DNA of 64,000 nt, from contig NZ_CP121647.1 in the NCBI RefSeq assembly GCF_029714305.1, forward strand, positions 806,001 through 870,000, in the 5' to 3' direction. Below, piece by piece: positions 35,738 through 44,814 of this stretch. Made by a program: the position numbers and the translations under genes. Position 1 is the stretch's first letter, and each line of letters opens with the position of its first letter. Source of the DNA: Bradyrhizobium sp. CB3481. GTDB taxonomy: Bacteria > Pseudomonadota > Alphaproteobacteria > Rhizobiales > Xanthobacteraceae. A model generated the notes under the pieces. It was not told where the DNA came from. It was given only the letters and a program-made list of their open reading frames with translations, and searched no databases.

Positions 35738-35833
35738 CGTAGGGTGGGCAAAGGCGCGACAGCGCCGTGCCCACCATCTTTATCCCTCATAACCCGCGTT
35801 TTGGTGGGCTCGCTTCGCTTAGCCCACCCTACG
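35738..35833. repeat. dispersed palindromic repeat, family A (copy 2)
   Basis: It begins CGTAGGGTGGGCA and ends AGCCCACCCTACG, matching copy 1 at 3807-3894 at both ends. It separates DUF2948 from hisD. Confidence 0.88.
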
Positions 35834-35923
35834 GCGCCGGTTTCCGGGCCCGCCAAGGGTTGACGGCCCTTGGCCGGCGCGCCATTGAGCAAGGGTCTTT
35901 CGAACTCGCCTCAGAAAGCCCCC

Positions 35924-37219
35924 ATGCCCGTTCGCCTGGATACCAGCAGCGCCGATTTCGCCCAGCGTTTCAAGCAATTCCTCGCCGCCAAGCGCGAGGT
36001 GTCGGCCGATGTCGAGCGCGCCACGCGGGCGATTGTCGACGACGTGGCGGCCCGCGGCGACGCCGCCCTGATCGAGGCGACCAAAAAGTTCGACCGGCTT
36101 CAGATCGACGCTGGCGGGCTGCGCGTGACCGCCGAAGAGATCGACGCGGCCGTGAAAGCCTGCGACGCCGCCACCGTCGACGCGCTGAAATTCGCCCGCG
36201 ACCGCATCGAGGCCTTCCACAGGCGCCAGATGCCGAAGGACGAGCGCTTCACCGATGCGCTAGGTGTCGAGCTCGGCTGGCGCTGGAGCGCGGTCGATGC
36301 GGTCGGGCTCTACGTGCCCGGCGGCACCGCGGCCTATCCGTCCTCGGTTCTGATGAATGCGGCGCCGGCGAATGTCGCCGGCGTGCCGCGTGTCGTCATG
36401 GTGGTGCCGGCGCCGGACGGCAAGCTCAATCCGCTGGTGCTGGCGGCCGCCCAGCTCGGCGGCGTCTCCGAAATCTACCGCGTCGGCGGCGCACAGGCGG
36501 TGGCGGCGCTGGCCTATGGCACCGCGACGATCGCGCCGGTCGCCAAGATCGTCGGTCCCGGCAACGCCTATGTCGCCGCCGCCAAGCGGTTGGTGTTCGG
36601 CAAGGTCGGCATCGACATGATCGCGGGACCTTCCGAGGTGCTGGTCATTGCCGACGCGACCTCCAATGCCGGCTGGATCGCCGCTGATCTCCTGGCGCAG
36701 GCCGAGCACGACGCCAGCGCCCAGTCGATCCTGATCACCGACAGCGCGCAGCTTGCCACTGAGGTCGAGCATTCGGTGGAATCCCAGCTCGCGACGCTAC
36801 CCCGTGCCGATATCGCGCGCGCCTCGTGGAATGATTTCGGCGCCATCATCATGGTCAGGAAGATCGACGATGCCGTCGAGCTCGCCAACGCCATCGCCGC
36901 CGAGCATCTCGAAATCATGACGGCGGACGCCGAAGCGCTGTCCGCAAAAGTCCGCAACGCCGGCGCGATCTTCCTCGGCGCCCATACGCCGGAGGCGATC
37001 GGCGATTATGTCGGCGGCTCCAACCACGTGCTGCCGACCGCGCGCTCGGCGCGGTTTTCGTCCGGGCTCGGCGTGCTAGACTTCATGAAGCGCACCTCGA
37101 TTCTCAAATGCGGGCCGGACCAGTTGCGCGCGCTGGGGCCTGCCGCGATGACCCTGGGCAAGGCCGAGGGACTTGACGCTCACTCACGCTCCGTCGGACT
37201 GCGCCTCAATCTGCCATGA
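35924..37219 (+). CDS. hisD: histidinol dehydrogenase
   Basis: This NAD-dependent zinc enzyme performs the last two steps of histidine synthesis, L-histidinol to L-histidine. The product has 431 residues from [14 protein letters not shown]; the in-frame 18-codon extension is rejected because it overlaps the repeat side. Landmarks are [27 protein letters not shown], zinc and catalytic residues around AEHDASAQS, and the C-terminal [17 protein letters not shown]. Its stop overlaps the next ATG (ATGA), so they are translationally coupled. Confidence 0.95.
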   Translation: MPVRLDTSSADFAQRFKQFLAAKREVSADVERATRAIVDDVAARGDAALIEATKKFDRLQIDAGGLRVTAEEIDAAVKACDAATVDALKFARDRIEAFHRRQMPKDERFTDALGVELGWRWSAVDAVGLYVPGGTAAYPSSVLMNAAPANVAGVPRVVMVVPAPDGKLNPLVLAAAQLGGVSEIYRVGGAQAVAALAYGTATIAPVAKIVGPGNAYVAAAKRLVFGKVGIDMIAGPSEVLVIADATSNAGWIAADLLAQAEHDASAQSILITDSAQLATEVEHSVESQLATLPRADIARASWNDFGAIIMVRKIDDAVELANAIAAEHLEIMTADAEALSAKVRNAGAIFLGAHTPEAIGDYVGGSNHVLPTARSARFSSGLGVLDFMKRTSILKCGPDQLRALGPAAMTLGKAEGLDAHSRSVGLRLNLP

Positions 37220-37719
37220 ACAAGCCGCCACCAGACGATGACCAGCACAACCGCATCGTCGCGGTGACGCTCGACGAGGAATCGATCGGCCGTTCCGGGC
37301 CCGACATCGAGCATGAGCGCGCGATCGCGATCTATGACCTGATCGAGCAAAACCTGTTCGCGCCGGATGGCGACGTGCAGGGCCCGTTCACGCTGCACAT
37401 TGCGATAACCGGCAACCGGCTGATGTTCGACATCCGCCGCGAGGACGGCACGCCCGTGGTTGCGCATCTCCTATCGCTGACGCCGTTCCGCCGGATCGTG
37501 AAGGATTACTTCATGATCTGCGACAGCTACTATCAGGCGATCCGCACCGCGACCCCCGACAAGATCGAGGCGATCGACATGGGCCGCCGCGGCATCCATG
37601 ACGAGGGCTCGCGCACGCTGCAGGAGCGTCTGAAAGGCAAGGTGCGCGTCGATTTCGAAACCGCGCGCCGCCTGTTCACGCTGATCTGCGTGCTGCACTG
37701 GAAGGGGCAGGACGCATGA
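37216..37719 (+). CDS. UPF0262 family protein
   Basis: This 167-residue conserved alphaproteobacterial protein of unknown function overlaps the hisD stop by 4 bases. It starts [25 protein letters not shown]; the family features [17 protein letters not shown] and [20 protein letters not shown] are clear. It is soluble, with no recognised catalytic motif. Its constant neighbourhood with hisD and the phosphatase suggests a housekeeping role, but none is known to me. Confidence 0.88.
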   Translation: MNKPPPDDDQHNRIVAVTLDEESIGRSGPDIEHERAIAIYDLIEQNLFAPDGDVQGPFTLHIAITGNRLMFDIRREDGTPVVAHLLSLTPFRRIVKDYFMICDSYYQAIRTATPDKIEAIDMGRRGIHDEGSRTLQERLKGKVRVDFETARRLFTLICVLHWKGQDA

Positions 37720-37758
37720 CAAGCCCGTCAGCGGCCCGCACGAGAGAAGCCTGACCGC

Positions 37759-38223
37759 ATGGATGCGCCCCGCGCGCGCAATCCGCAGGCCGTGCTGTTC
37801 GCGTGCGGCCTCAACAGCGTGCGCTCGCCGATGGCGGAGGCGCTCCTCAAGCAGATGTTCCCGCAGGCGCTCTATGTGAAATCCGCCGGCGCCCGCAAGG
37901 GCGAGCTCGATCCGTTCGCGGTCGCCGTGATGGCCGAGCTCGGCCAGGATATTTCCTCGCACAAGCCGATGACCTTCGAAGAGCTGGATGACTGGGAAGG
38001 GCTGAACTTCGACCTCATCATCACGCTGTCGCCGGAAGCCCACCACAAGGCGCTGGAGCTGACGCGGACGATGGCCGCCGACGTCGAATACTGGCCGACG
38101 CCCGATCCGACCACCGCCGAAGGCAGCCGCGAGCAAAAACTCGCCGCCTACCGCGAAGTCTGCGACGGCCTCTCGATGCGCATCCGCCGAAGGTTTGCCA
38201 AGGCAGGGGCGGCGAGCGGGTAG
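37759..38223 (+). CDS. low-molecular-weight phosphatase family protein
   Basis: This 154-residue protein of the arsenate reductase/LMW protein tyrosine phosphatase fold has the P-loop CGLNSVRSPMAEALL (C-x5-R-S) and the general acid Asp in WPTPDP. These enzymes dephosphorylate phosphotyrosine or reduce arsenate. I cannot tell which applies here. It lies 39 bases after UPF0262 in the same run. Confidence 0.87.
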   Translation: MDAPRARNPQAVLFACGLNSVRSPMAEALLKQMFPQALYVKSAGARKGELDPFAVAVMAELGQDISSHKPMTFEELDDWEGLNFDLIITLSPEAHHKALELTRTMAADVEYWPTPDPTTAEGSREQKLAAYREVCDGLSMRIRRRFAKAGAASG

Positions 38224-38272
38224 TTCCTCACCGTCGCCTCCGCAAGCGCGATAGGTGAGAACCTCTCAACTT

Positions 38273-38435
38273 GTCGCCCCTGCGAACGCAGGGGCCCATA
38301 CACCGCGGCCGGCGGAAGGGGCAAGCGGAAAGACGGCTTCGGTTCAGCAAGCGACAGCGGTAGTCGGCAGAGTGTTTGCGACCGCGCGCCGTCGAGGGAT
38401 CACGCGGTATGGGTCCCTGCGTTCGCAGGGACGAC
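38273..38435. repeat. large inverted repeat (family D) between the phosphatase and maf
   Basis: The left end GTCGCCCCTGCGAACGCAGGGGCCCATA is complemented on the right by TATGGGTCCCTGCGTTCGCAGGGACGAC, making a long imperfect palindrome with its own sub-hairpins. The rest of 38224-38542 has no gene; in particular I see no infA here, which in some relatives sits between these two genes. Confidence 0.85.
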
Positions 38436-38542
38436 GAAAGATACGTAATAACAACCACTTGCCCCCCGGTTGTGGAATGAAGCACCTTCCGATAGTTTCC
38501 GCGCGCGTTCCCACCCGAATCCCTTTCCCGACAAAACCCAGC

Positions 38543-39166
38543 ATGCTTGGCCGTCCCAAACTCGTTCTTGCTTCCGGTTCGCCGCGGCGGCTCAGCCTGC
38601 TCAACCAGGCCGGCATCGAGCCTGACGCACTGCGCCCGGCCGATGTCGATGAGACGCCGCGCCGGGGTGAGCTGCCGCGCGCCTGCGCCAACCGCCTCGC
38701 CCGTGCAAAAGCCGATGCGGCGCTGAAATCCGTCCAGCTCGACGACGAACTGCGCGGCGCCTTTATCCTCGCCGCCGACACGGTGGTCGCGGTCGGCCGC
38801 CGTATCCTGCCCAAGGCCAATCTGGTCGACGAGGCCGCGCAGTGCCTGCGGCTATTGTCGGGCCGCAATCACCGCGTCTACACGGCCATTTGCCTGGTGA
38901 CGCCGAAGGAGGCGTTCCGCCAGCGCCTGATCGAGACGCGGGTGCGCTTCAAGCGGCTCAGCGAGGACGACATCCAGGCCTATATCGGCTCCGGCGAATG
39001 GCGCGGCAAAGCCGGCGGCTATGCCGTGCAGGGCATAGCTGGTTCCTTCGTGGTCAAGATGGTCGGCTCCTACACCAACGTGGTCGGCCTGCCGCTCTAC
39101 GAGACCGTCACGCTGATGGGCGGGGAGGGCTTTCCGATCCGCTTCGGCTGGCTCAATGCCAGCTAA
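38543..39166 (+). CDS. maf: Maf-like nucleotide pyrophosphatase
   Basis: This 207-residue enzyme of the Maf/HAM1 fold hydrolyses non-canonical or modified nucleoside triphosphates to monophosphates. The family start [16 protein letters not shown], the substrate region [11 protein letters not shown], the metal-binding AADTVVA, and [11 protein letters not shown] are present. The 96-codon upstream frame is rejected because it comes from repeat family D. Its stop overlaps the start of yacG. Confidence 0.93.
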   Translation: MLGRPKLVLASGSPRRLSLLNQAGIEPDALRPADVDETPRRGELPRACANRLARAKADAALKSVQLDDELRGAFILAADTVVAVGRRILPKANLVDEAAQCLRLLSGRNHRVYTAICLVTPKEAFRQRLIETRVRFKRLSEDDIQAYIGSGEWRGKAGGYAVQGIAGSFVVKMVGSYTNVVGLPLYETVTLMGGEGFPIRFGWLNAS

Positions 39167-39350
39167 GCCGCCCGAGGAGGGTGGCGGGGCCAAGCCGCCG
39201 CCAAAACCCTGCCCGGTCTGCGGCAAGCCGGCCGTAACAGCCACGCTCCCGTTCTGTTCCAAACGCTGCCGCGACGTCGACCTCAACCGCTGGCTCTCCG
39301 GCCGCTACGTCATTCCCGGCCGCCCGACGGACCCCGAAGACGCAGAATAA
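39156..39350 (+). CDS. yacG: DNA gyrase inhibitor YacG
   Basis: This 64-residue zinc protein binds GyrB and limits gyrase. The four zinc ligands are in CPVCGKP and [11 protein letters not shown], and the conserved ending [12 protein letters not shown] follows. It overlaps maf by 11 bases and is directly followed by tRNA-Phe, an order seen in many alphaproteobacteria. Confidence 0.93.
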   Translation: MPAKPPEEGGGAKPPPKPCPVCGKPAVTATLPFCSKRCRDVDLNRWLSGRYVIPGRPTDPEDAE

Positions 39351-39489
39351 TGGTGGTTCGCCAAATATTTGGGGACAGGTGCGAAGCCGGGCCGCGCCCA
39401 GCGAAGCCGAAGGCGAAGCTGGGTGGACAGGCGCTTCCGACCTCTCTATAAACCGCCCGCTCGGTGAAGCTTTTTGGGCTCCCGGGTAT

Positions 39490-39565
39490 GCCCAGGTAGC
39501 TCAGTTGGTAGAGCATGCGACTGAAAATCGCAGTGTCGGTGGTTCGATCCCGCCCCTGGGCACCA
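39490..39565 (+). tRNA. tRNA-Phe (GAA anticodon)
   Basis: The acceptor stem GCCCAGG pairs with CCTGGGC, followed by A and an encoded CCA. The anticodon loop CTGAAAA gives the anticodon GAA. The T arm contains GGTTCGATCCC. The 3' end lies about 80 bases before a fragment of a higA-like gene. Confidence 0.96.
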
Positions 39566-39645
39566 TTCCTCTAGCCGACATCCCCGTCCAAAATCGATTG
39601 CCTCGACGAGCGGCACAGCGCGTCGCTGGGTAGGCTCGGGCGCAC

Positions 39646-39714
39646 AATGGGCCGATAACGGGCTTTTCTCCGCGCGGGATGCGTTTGACCCGGGTGCGCG
39701 GTACGTGCGGCAAG
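39646..39714 (-). pseudogene. higA-like fragment, helix-turn-helix half (remnant 1)
   Basis: The minus strand encodes LPHVPRTRVKRIPRGEKPV, closely matching the DNA-recognition region of the intact HigA at 44910-45206 (ALHVPRTRIERIAREEKPV). At the DNA level the match with 45030-45115 is about three quarters of positions, by eye. No start, end or C-terminal half is present here. The C-terminal half occurs at 43735-43806. Confidence 0.7.
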
Positions 39715-39751
39715 CGTAGCCTGGATGGGCTACTTGCTGGAGCAGGGATCA

Positions 39752-40246
39752 TTGAAGGCACCACGTCGATCACCTCTGAGCGCGGGCATCCTGATGTACC
39801 GTTGCAGCGGGACGGGGCTGGAAGTCCTCCTCGTGCATCCGGGCGGACCTTACTGGCGACGCAAGGACGAGGGCGCATGGTCGATCCCGAAGGGAGAGAT
39901 GGACGGAGAGGAGGATGCCCGCGCCGTTGCGAGGCGTGAATTTGCCGAGGAGACCGGCGCCGTGCTTGCGGGTCAGCCACTCGAACCGCTGGGCGAAATT
40001 CGCCAGCGTGCTGGAAAGCGGGTGATCGCCTTCGCCGTTGAAGGCGATCTGGATGTTCACGCCATCCGGAGCAATACGTTTGAGATCGAGTGGCCGCCGA
40101 GAAGCGGCAAGCTGCAGGTATTCCCGGAGATCGATCGCGCGGAATGGTTTGACCTCGCTGCGGCACGGGCCAAGATTCTCGAAGGCCAGCGGCCGCTGCT
40201 CGATCGGCTTGCCGAGCTTGTCGGCCAATCAGGAACGCCGCCATGA
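39752..40246 (+). CDS. NUDIX hydrolase
   Basis: This 164-residue Nudix protein has the box GEMDGEEDARAVARREFAEETG (G-x5-E-x7-R-E-x2-E-E-x-G) and a preceding ILMYRCSGTGLEVLLVHPGGP strand. I chose a TTG start (LKAPRRSPLSAGIL) preceded by GGAGCAGGG, which is closer to family starts; an ATG nine codons earlier is possible. These enzymes cleave nucleoside diphosphate-linked substrates; the particular one is unknown. It is 3-4 bases short of overlap with the downstream DUF1810 gene, whose ATG overlaps this gene's TGA. Confidence 0.85.
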   Translation: MKAPRRSPLSAGILMYRCSGTGLEVLLVHPGGPYWRRKDEGAWSIPKGEMDGEEDARAVARREFAEETGAVLAGQPLEPLGEIRQRAGKRVIAFAVEGDLDVHAIRSNTFEIEWPPRSGKLQVFPEIDRAEWFDLAAARAKILEGQRPLLDRLAELVGQSGTPP

Positions 40247-40665
40247 ATGATCCATTTGATCTGAATCGTTTTGTCGATGCGCAAGCGCCCGTTTACCGGC
40301 GCGTGGTGGCCGAGTTGAGCCATGGCCGCAAGCAAAGCCACTGGATGTGGTTCATCTTCCCTCAGCTCGCCGGCCTCGGCTCTAGCGAAATGGCGCAGCG
40401 CTATGCGATCGCCTCGCGCGACGAGGCGATCGCCTATCTCAAGCACGACATCCTGGGGCCTCGGCTTCTCGAATGCACCGCTCTTGTCAACGCCGTTGAC
40501 GGCAAGACCATTCGGGAGATTCTCGGCAGCCCTGACGATATGAAATTTCGCTCGTCGATGACCCTGTTCGCCGCGGTGTTTTCCGATCCCGCGTTTCCTG
40601 CCGCGATCGCCAAATACTATGGCGGTGTGGCCGATCACCGAACGCTCGAGCTGCTTGGCGGTTAG
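40243..40665 (+). CDS. DUF1810 family protein
   Basis: This 140-residue conserved protein of unknown function has the signature SHWMWFIFPQLAGLG, and the repeated pattern RLLECTALVNAVDGKTIREILG agrees with DUF1810. It overlaps the Nudix gene stop by 4 bases, so they are translationally linked. No catalytic motif is recognised. Confidence 0.85.
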   Translation: MNDPFDLNRFVDAQAPVYRRVVAELSHGRKQSHWMWFIFPQLAGLGSSEMAQRYAIASRDEAIAYLKHDILGPRLLECTALVNAVDGKTIREILGSPDDMKFRSSMTLFAAVFSDPAFPAAIAKYYGGVADHRTLELLGG

Positions 40666-40670
40666 CACTC

Positions 40671-40745
40671 GTAGCCCGGATGAGCGAAGCGACATCCGGG
40701 TTTGTTGTGCTGATCCCCGCACATCGCTTCGCTCATGAGGGCTAC
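40671..40745. repeat. dispersed palindromic repeat, family C (copy 1)
   Basis: It begins GTAGCCCGGATGAGCGAAGC and ends CTTCGCTCATGAGGGCTAC. Copy 2 is at 44815-44895, and a divergent relative is at 62212-62295. The remainder of 40666-41040 shows no gene. Confidence 0.88.
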
Positions 40746-41040
40746 TCGCTGCGGGCGGGCAAGCAGCATGCCTCACCCTTGCGTCGTGACCGCCGCCCCT
40801 CCACCTCACCGCTAACCCCGTGATCTTACGGAGGTTTAACAAAACATTGAGGCTATGCGGGAACAGAAACTTAAGGCTGCCGACGCTAGCGTGACAGCAT
40901 TGCAAATCTCGGCGGTGCCTGGCCGCGACCAACGTGGAGTTCGAGAGCTTCAGGCGGAGATATTCGATGTCATATTGGCCGGCGTTGCCATGCTCTGAGA
41001 ATTCAACCGAGCGACTCTGGCTTGCGGGAAATCGCAAGCC

Positions 41041-43692
41041 GTGATTCCCGTGCGCCGATTTATCCGCAGAGCTGCGAAAGGATTTTTTCGCAACGCCCCG
41101 CTGCAGGCCGCATTGTTCTTCCTGCCGCTGGTCTGGATCGGCTATTTCGCGATCACGTCGTCGGAGCGGACGGACGCGTTGCAGCAGGCGCGCGCGCATG
41201 TCGACAGCGTCGCCGAACTATTCGAAGAAAACACCGAGCGAATATTCGAACGGGTCGATCAATCGCTGCGGGTCGCGCGCGCGCTCTACGCACAGGATCC
41301 CGCCGGCTTCAACCTGAAATTCTGGGCCGATAAAACGCAGATGGCGAGCGGCGACGTGGTCCAGTTCGCGCTGATCGGGCTGAACGGCTATTTGATCGAT
41401 ACCACGGCCGCCTATTCCGGCCCGCCGCTCTATCTCGGCGACCGCGAGCACTTCATCAAGGCGATGGACATGGCCGAGGACCGGCTCTATGTCGCCAAAC
41501 CCGTGCTCGGACGCGCCTCGAACAAATGGACCATCCAGCTCGCGCGAAAGCTGTTCGACCAGCGCAAAAACCCGGCGGGCGTTATCGTCGGCTCGATCAG
41601 CGTCGACCTGATCGGCAGGTTCTACGACACCGCAAAGCTCGGCGCCGGAGGAACCCTCGTTCTGAGAAACGCCGACTACGTCGTGCTCGCCGCGCGGGGA
41701 ATAGACCAGGGCACGGTGCTGGGTCAGCGCAATCCCGGTCACGTCGAGCGCGAGCTGCGGGACGGCGCCTACAGCCAATACTGGAATTGGAGCGGCAACG
41801 AAGGCCGGGCGAACCGCAGCAACAGGCTCATCACCGCACGCAGGTCCAGCACTCTTCCATTGATCTTTACCGCCGGCATTTCGGAGCAGGAGATCTATTC
41901 GCGGGTGCAAGCCCGGCAGAAAATCTATCTCAGCGGCGCTCTGCTGCTCACCTTCATCATCCTGATGGCGACCGCGCTGCATTGGCGGCGACAGAAGGCG
42001 CTCGACCGCACGCAGCGCGAATTGCGCGATTTCGTGAGCAAGTTCGAGGACGCGCTGCGAAATCTTCCGCAAGGCCTCAGCATGTTCGACGGTAACGATC
42101 GCCTGATCGCGTTCAACCGGCAATGGCTCGATGCCTATGGGCTTTCGCCTGACGAGATCAGGATCGGGATGGACTTCCGGCAGGTGTTCGCCAAGCAGGA
42201 CGCCGTGCGCGATCTCGATGCCTATCTGGCCGACCTCAAGCAGCGGCTCGCCAGGTCAGAGCAGGTCTCGAACACGGTGCAGTTTCCGGACGGGCGGGCG
42301 ATCTATATTTCCTATGGACGGCGCGAGGACGGAGGCTGGGTTGCGACGCATGAGGACATCACCGAGCGCAAGGCTTCCGAGGACCGGATCGAGCGGCTGG
42401 CCCACTATGACAGCCTGACCGGCCTTGCCAATCGCAACCTGTTCAGGGCGTCGCTCGACTATGCGCTGGAGAGGTATTCGCAGGCTCAAACGCCGTTCGC
42501 CGTGCTCTTGCTTGATCTCGACAAGTTCAAGTTCGTCAATGACGCACTCGGCCACCAATGCGGCGATGCGCTGCTGAAGCAGGTCGCGGGTCGAATCAAG
42601 GCGCAAGCCATCGATTTCGATATGGCGGCCCGGATCGGCGGCGACGAGTTTGCGCTGGTCATGACGCCGGAGCTGTCCGCCCCGCAGGACGGCGCCGCCG
42701 CGCTGGCCGAGCGGCTGGTCCAGACCATTGCCGAGCCCTATGAGATAGACGGTCACCCGGTCGTGATCGGATGCAGCATCGGCGTCGCCATGGTGCCCGA
42801 GCATGGCACCCGCATCGATGAAATCCTCCGCAATGCCGATCTGGCGCTCTACAAGTCGAAGAATGCCGGCCGCAATTGCTTCCACCTCTATTCACCCGAG
42901 CTCAAGGCCGCAGCCGATCAGCGCAACATTCTTGAAATCGAGCTGCGCGAGGCGATCTGGCGCGATGAGATCGAGGTGTTCTATCAACCGGTGTTCGAGC
43001 TGGGTACCGGCCGCGCGAAGTCCGTCGAGGCGCTGGCGCGCTGGCGCCACGCTGTCAGAGGCGTGATCGCTCCCGCCGAATTCATTCCGGTTGCGGAAGA
43101 GGGCGGGCTGATCGTCGAGCTCGGCAATCTCGTGCTCGCCAAGGCGTGCCGCGACGCGGTGGCACTTCCTGAGGATGTCAAGGTGGCGGTCAACCTGTCT
43201 GCGCTGCAGTTTGCCAGCGGCAACCTCGTCGAATCGGTGATGCGGGCGCTGGCCGACAGCGGACTTGCCGAGACGCGGCTGGAGCTCGAGATCACCGAGA
43301 GCGTTTTTCTCGCCGACAGCCAGGAAAACCTCAAGAGGCTGGAGCGGCTCAGGCAGCTCGGCGTTTCCATTGCGCTCGACGATTTCGGCGTCGGCTATTC
43401 GTCGCTGTCCTATCTCACCGCCTTTCCGTTCGACAAGGTCAAGATCGACAAGTCCTTCATCGACAGGATCGGCCGCTCCGAGACCGTTGCCGTTCTCGGA
43501 TCGGTCGTTCAGCTTGCAAGGACCTTGAACCTCTCGATCGTCGCCGAAGGCGTCGAGACCCGTGAACAGGTCGAGAAGATCGGCGCGCTCGGCATTGCGC
43601 TGGGCCAGGGAAATTTCTTCAGCGAGCCGGTGCCGTTCGGCAAGCTGTCGCTGCAGGCGCTGTCTGAGCGGCAAAGACAGGCCGTGGCGTAG
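41041..43692 (+). CDS. membrane sensor with Cache-like, PAS, GGDEF and EAL domains
   Basis: This 883-residue cyclic-di-GMP enzyme has a first membrane helix at about residues 20-36, a periplasmic double-Cache-like sensor to about 295, a second helix at about 299-318, a PAS domain (about 335-450), GGDEF (motif IGGDEF at about 533) and EAL (VEALARW at about 663; DDFGVGYSS present). Both catalytic motifs are intact. No RxxD inhibitory site is seen five residues before GGDEF. The start is GTG, with a plausible upstream GGGAAATCG. Which activity prevails cannot be read from sequence. Confidence 0.9.
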   Translation: MIPVRRFIRRAAKGFFRNAPLQAALFFLPLVWIGYFAITSSERTDALQQARAHVDSVAELFEENTERIFERVDQSLRVARALYAQDPAGFNLKFWADKTQMASGDVVQFALIGLNGYLIDTTAAYSGPPLYLGDREHFIKAMDMAEDRLYVAKPVLGRASNKWTIQLARKLFDQRKNPAGVIVGSISVDLIGRFYDTAKLGAGGTLVLRNADYVVLAARGIDQGTVLGQRNPGHVERELRDGAYSQYWNWSGNEGRANRSNRLITARRSSTLPLIFTAGISEQEIYSRVQARQKIYLSGALLLTFIILMATALHWRRQKALDRTQRELRDFVSKFEDALRNLPQGLSMFDGNDRLIAFNRQWLDAYGLSPDEIRIGMDFRQVFAKQDAVRDLDAYLADLKQRLARSEQVSNTVQFPDGRAIYISYGRREDGGWVATHEDITERKASEDRIERLAHYDSLTGLANRNLFRASLDYALERYSQAQTPFAVLLLDLDKFKFVNDALGHQCGDALLKQVAGRIKAQAIDFDMAARIGGDEFALVMTPELSAPQDGAAALAERLVQTIAEPYEIDGHPVVIGCSIGVAMVPEHGTRIDEILRNADLALYKSKNAGRNCFHLYSPELKAAADQRNILEIELREAIWRDEIEVFYQPVFELGTGRAKSVEALARWRHAVRGVIAPAEFIPVAEEGGLIVELGNLVLAKACRDAVALPEDVKVAVNLSALQFASGNLVESVMRALADSGLAETRLELEITESVFLADSQENLKRLERLRQLGVSIALDDFGVGYSSLSYLTAFPFDKVKIDKSFIDRIGRSETVAVLGSVVQLARTLNLSIVAEGVETREQVEKIGALGIALGQGNFFSEPVPFGKLSLQALSERQRQAVA

Positions 43693-43734
43693 CGGCGAGG
43701 TCCGCGGTATGTTTAACCCGAAACGGCTGAACTC

Positions 43735-43806
43735 GTCTTCGGCGGTTCGAGATCGTGGCGTGCCTAAATGTTCATCCAGGACGCCGCGCCGGTCTTGATG
43801 AATTTC
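43735..43806 (-). pseudogene. higA-like fragment, C-terminal half (remnant 2)
   Basis: The minus strand encodes KKFIKTGAASWMNI, then a stop and ARHDLEPP, matching KFFKTGAAFWMKIQSRYDLEAAED of the intact HigA at 44910-45206. A base is missing relative to the intact gene (GGCGGTTCG against GGCGGCTTCG), giving a second defect. It ends, in HigA terms, close to where remnant 1 begins. Confidence 0.72.
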
Positions 43807-43811
43807 TTATT

Positions 43812-43830
43812 ACGGTGACACTGTCACCGT
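43812..43830. promoter_or_regulatory. perfect 19-base palindrome beside the higA remnant
   Basis: ACGGTGACACTGTCACCGT has 9-bp arms around one central base. Its length and symmetry suit an operator for a dimeric regulator. It lies 6 bases from the broken end of higA remnant 2 and 135 bases before the DUF2945 start. Confidence 0.55.
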
Positions 43831-43965
43831 CATCCCTGATGTGAGGGCGCTATGCGCCATCGCGCGGGAACTTGATGGGCCAAAAATCGTTTGGGCCGGG
43901 CGAAGCTCATCTACTCTTCACGGCTCGTTCCTGGCCACACTTCCGCGCCTGAAGGACGTTTCAAA

Positions 43966-44175
43966 ATGGCCAAGAAGTTTAAGGTCGGCGATCATGTCAA
44001 ATGGAATTCCGAGGCCGGTCGGGTCTCGGGGACCATCATCGCCATTCACACCCGTGATTTCGACTACAAGGGTCATGTGCGTCACGCCTCGCCGGACGAT
44101 CCTCAATATGAAATCAAGAGCGACAAGACCGACCATATCGCAGCCCATAAGGGCAGCGCGCTCGATCATGCGTAG
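43966..44175 (+). CDS. DUF2945 (hypervirulence-associated TUDOR-like) protein
   Basis: This 69-residue protein starts MAKKFKVGDHVKWNSEAGRV and ends KTDHIAAHKGSALDHA, with the family pattern GTIIAIHT, YKGHVRHASPDDPQYEI. It is a small beta-barrel of the TUDOR/SH3 kind. GAAGGA lies 11 bases before the ATG. It is followed 12 bases later by a DUF488 gene. The function is unknown. Confidence 0.87.
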   Translation: MAKKFKVGDHVKWNSEAGRVSGTIIAIHTRDFDYKGHVRHASPDDPQYEIKSDKTDHIAAHKGSALDHA

Positions 44176-44187
44176 CGAAGGCAGCGC

Positions 44188-44736
44188 GTGACGCTTCCGT
44201 TCTTCACGATCGGCCATTCCAATCGAAGCCTCGAGGAGTTCGTTGCACTCTTGACGGGAGACGAGATTGACCTGGTCGCAGATATCAGAACGGTGCCGCG
44301 GTCGAGAACCAATCCGCAATTCAACAAGGATACGCTTCCCGAAACCTTGGCGCCCTACGGCATCGCCTATGAGCATGTGGCAGCGCTCGGCGGTCTTCGC
44401 GGTAAGACACGAAGCCTGCCTCCGGCCATCAACGGTTTCTGGACCAACGAGAGCTTTCATAACTATGCCGATTATGCACTGTCGGCGCAGTTTCACGCAG
44501 GCCTTGTGCATCTGCGCGACGAGGGGCAGCAGCGACGTTGCGCGATCATGTGTTCGGAAGCGGTATGGTGGCGCTGTCACCGTCGCATCGTCACCGACTA
44601 TCTCATTGCGTGCGGGGAAACCGTTTTCCACATCATGGGGCAGGGCCGCCTGGAGCCCGCCCGCCTTACGCAAGGCGCCGTCGTTCAACCCGACGGAACG
44701 GTCGTCTATCCCGCTATGAATCAGCCGGACTCATGA
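44188..44736 (+). CDS. DUF488 family protein
   Basis: This 182-residue protein has the family start FFTIGHSNRSLEEFV and the middle motifs DIRTVPRSRTNPQFN and MCSEAVWWRCHRRIVTDYL; conserved His and Cys residues suggest an enzyme, perhaps binding nucleic acid or a metal. Its biochemical role is not known to me. It is likely co-transcribed with DUF2945. Confidence 0.87.
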   Translation: MTLPFFTIGHSNRSLEEFVALLTGDEIDLVADIRTVPRSRTNPQFNKDTLPETLAPYGIAYEHVAALGGLRGKTRSLPPAINGFWTNESFHNYADYALSAQFHAGLVHLRDEGQQRRCAIMCSEAVWWRCHRRIVTDYLIACGETVFHIMGQGRLEPARLTQGAVVQPDGTVVYPAMNQPDS

Positions 44737-44814
44737 CCCCGGATGGATGCCGTTTGAGAATCGCGAGCCGCAGAGGTGGTGAAGAAAGAAGGAACGTGGC
44801 GATCGCGACCAGGC

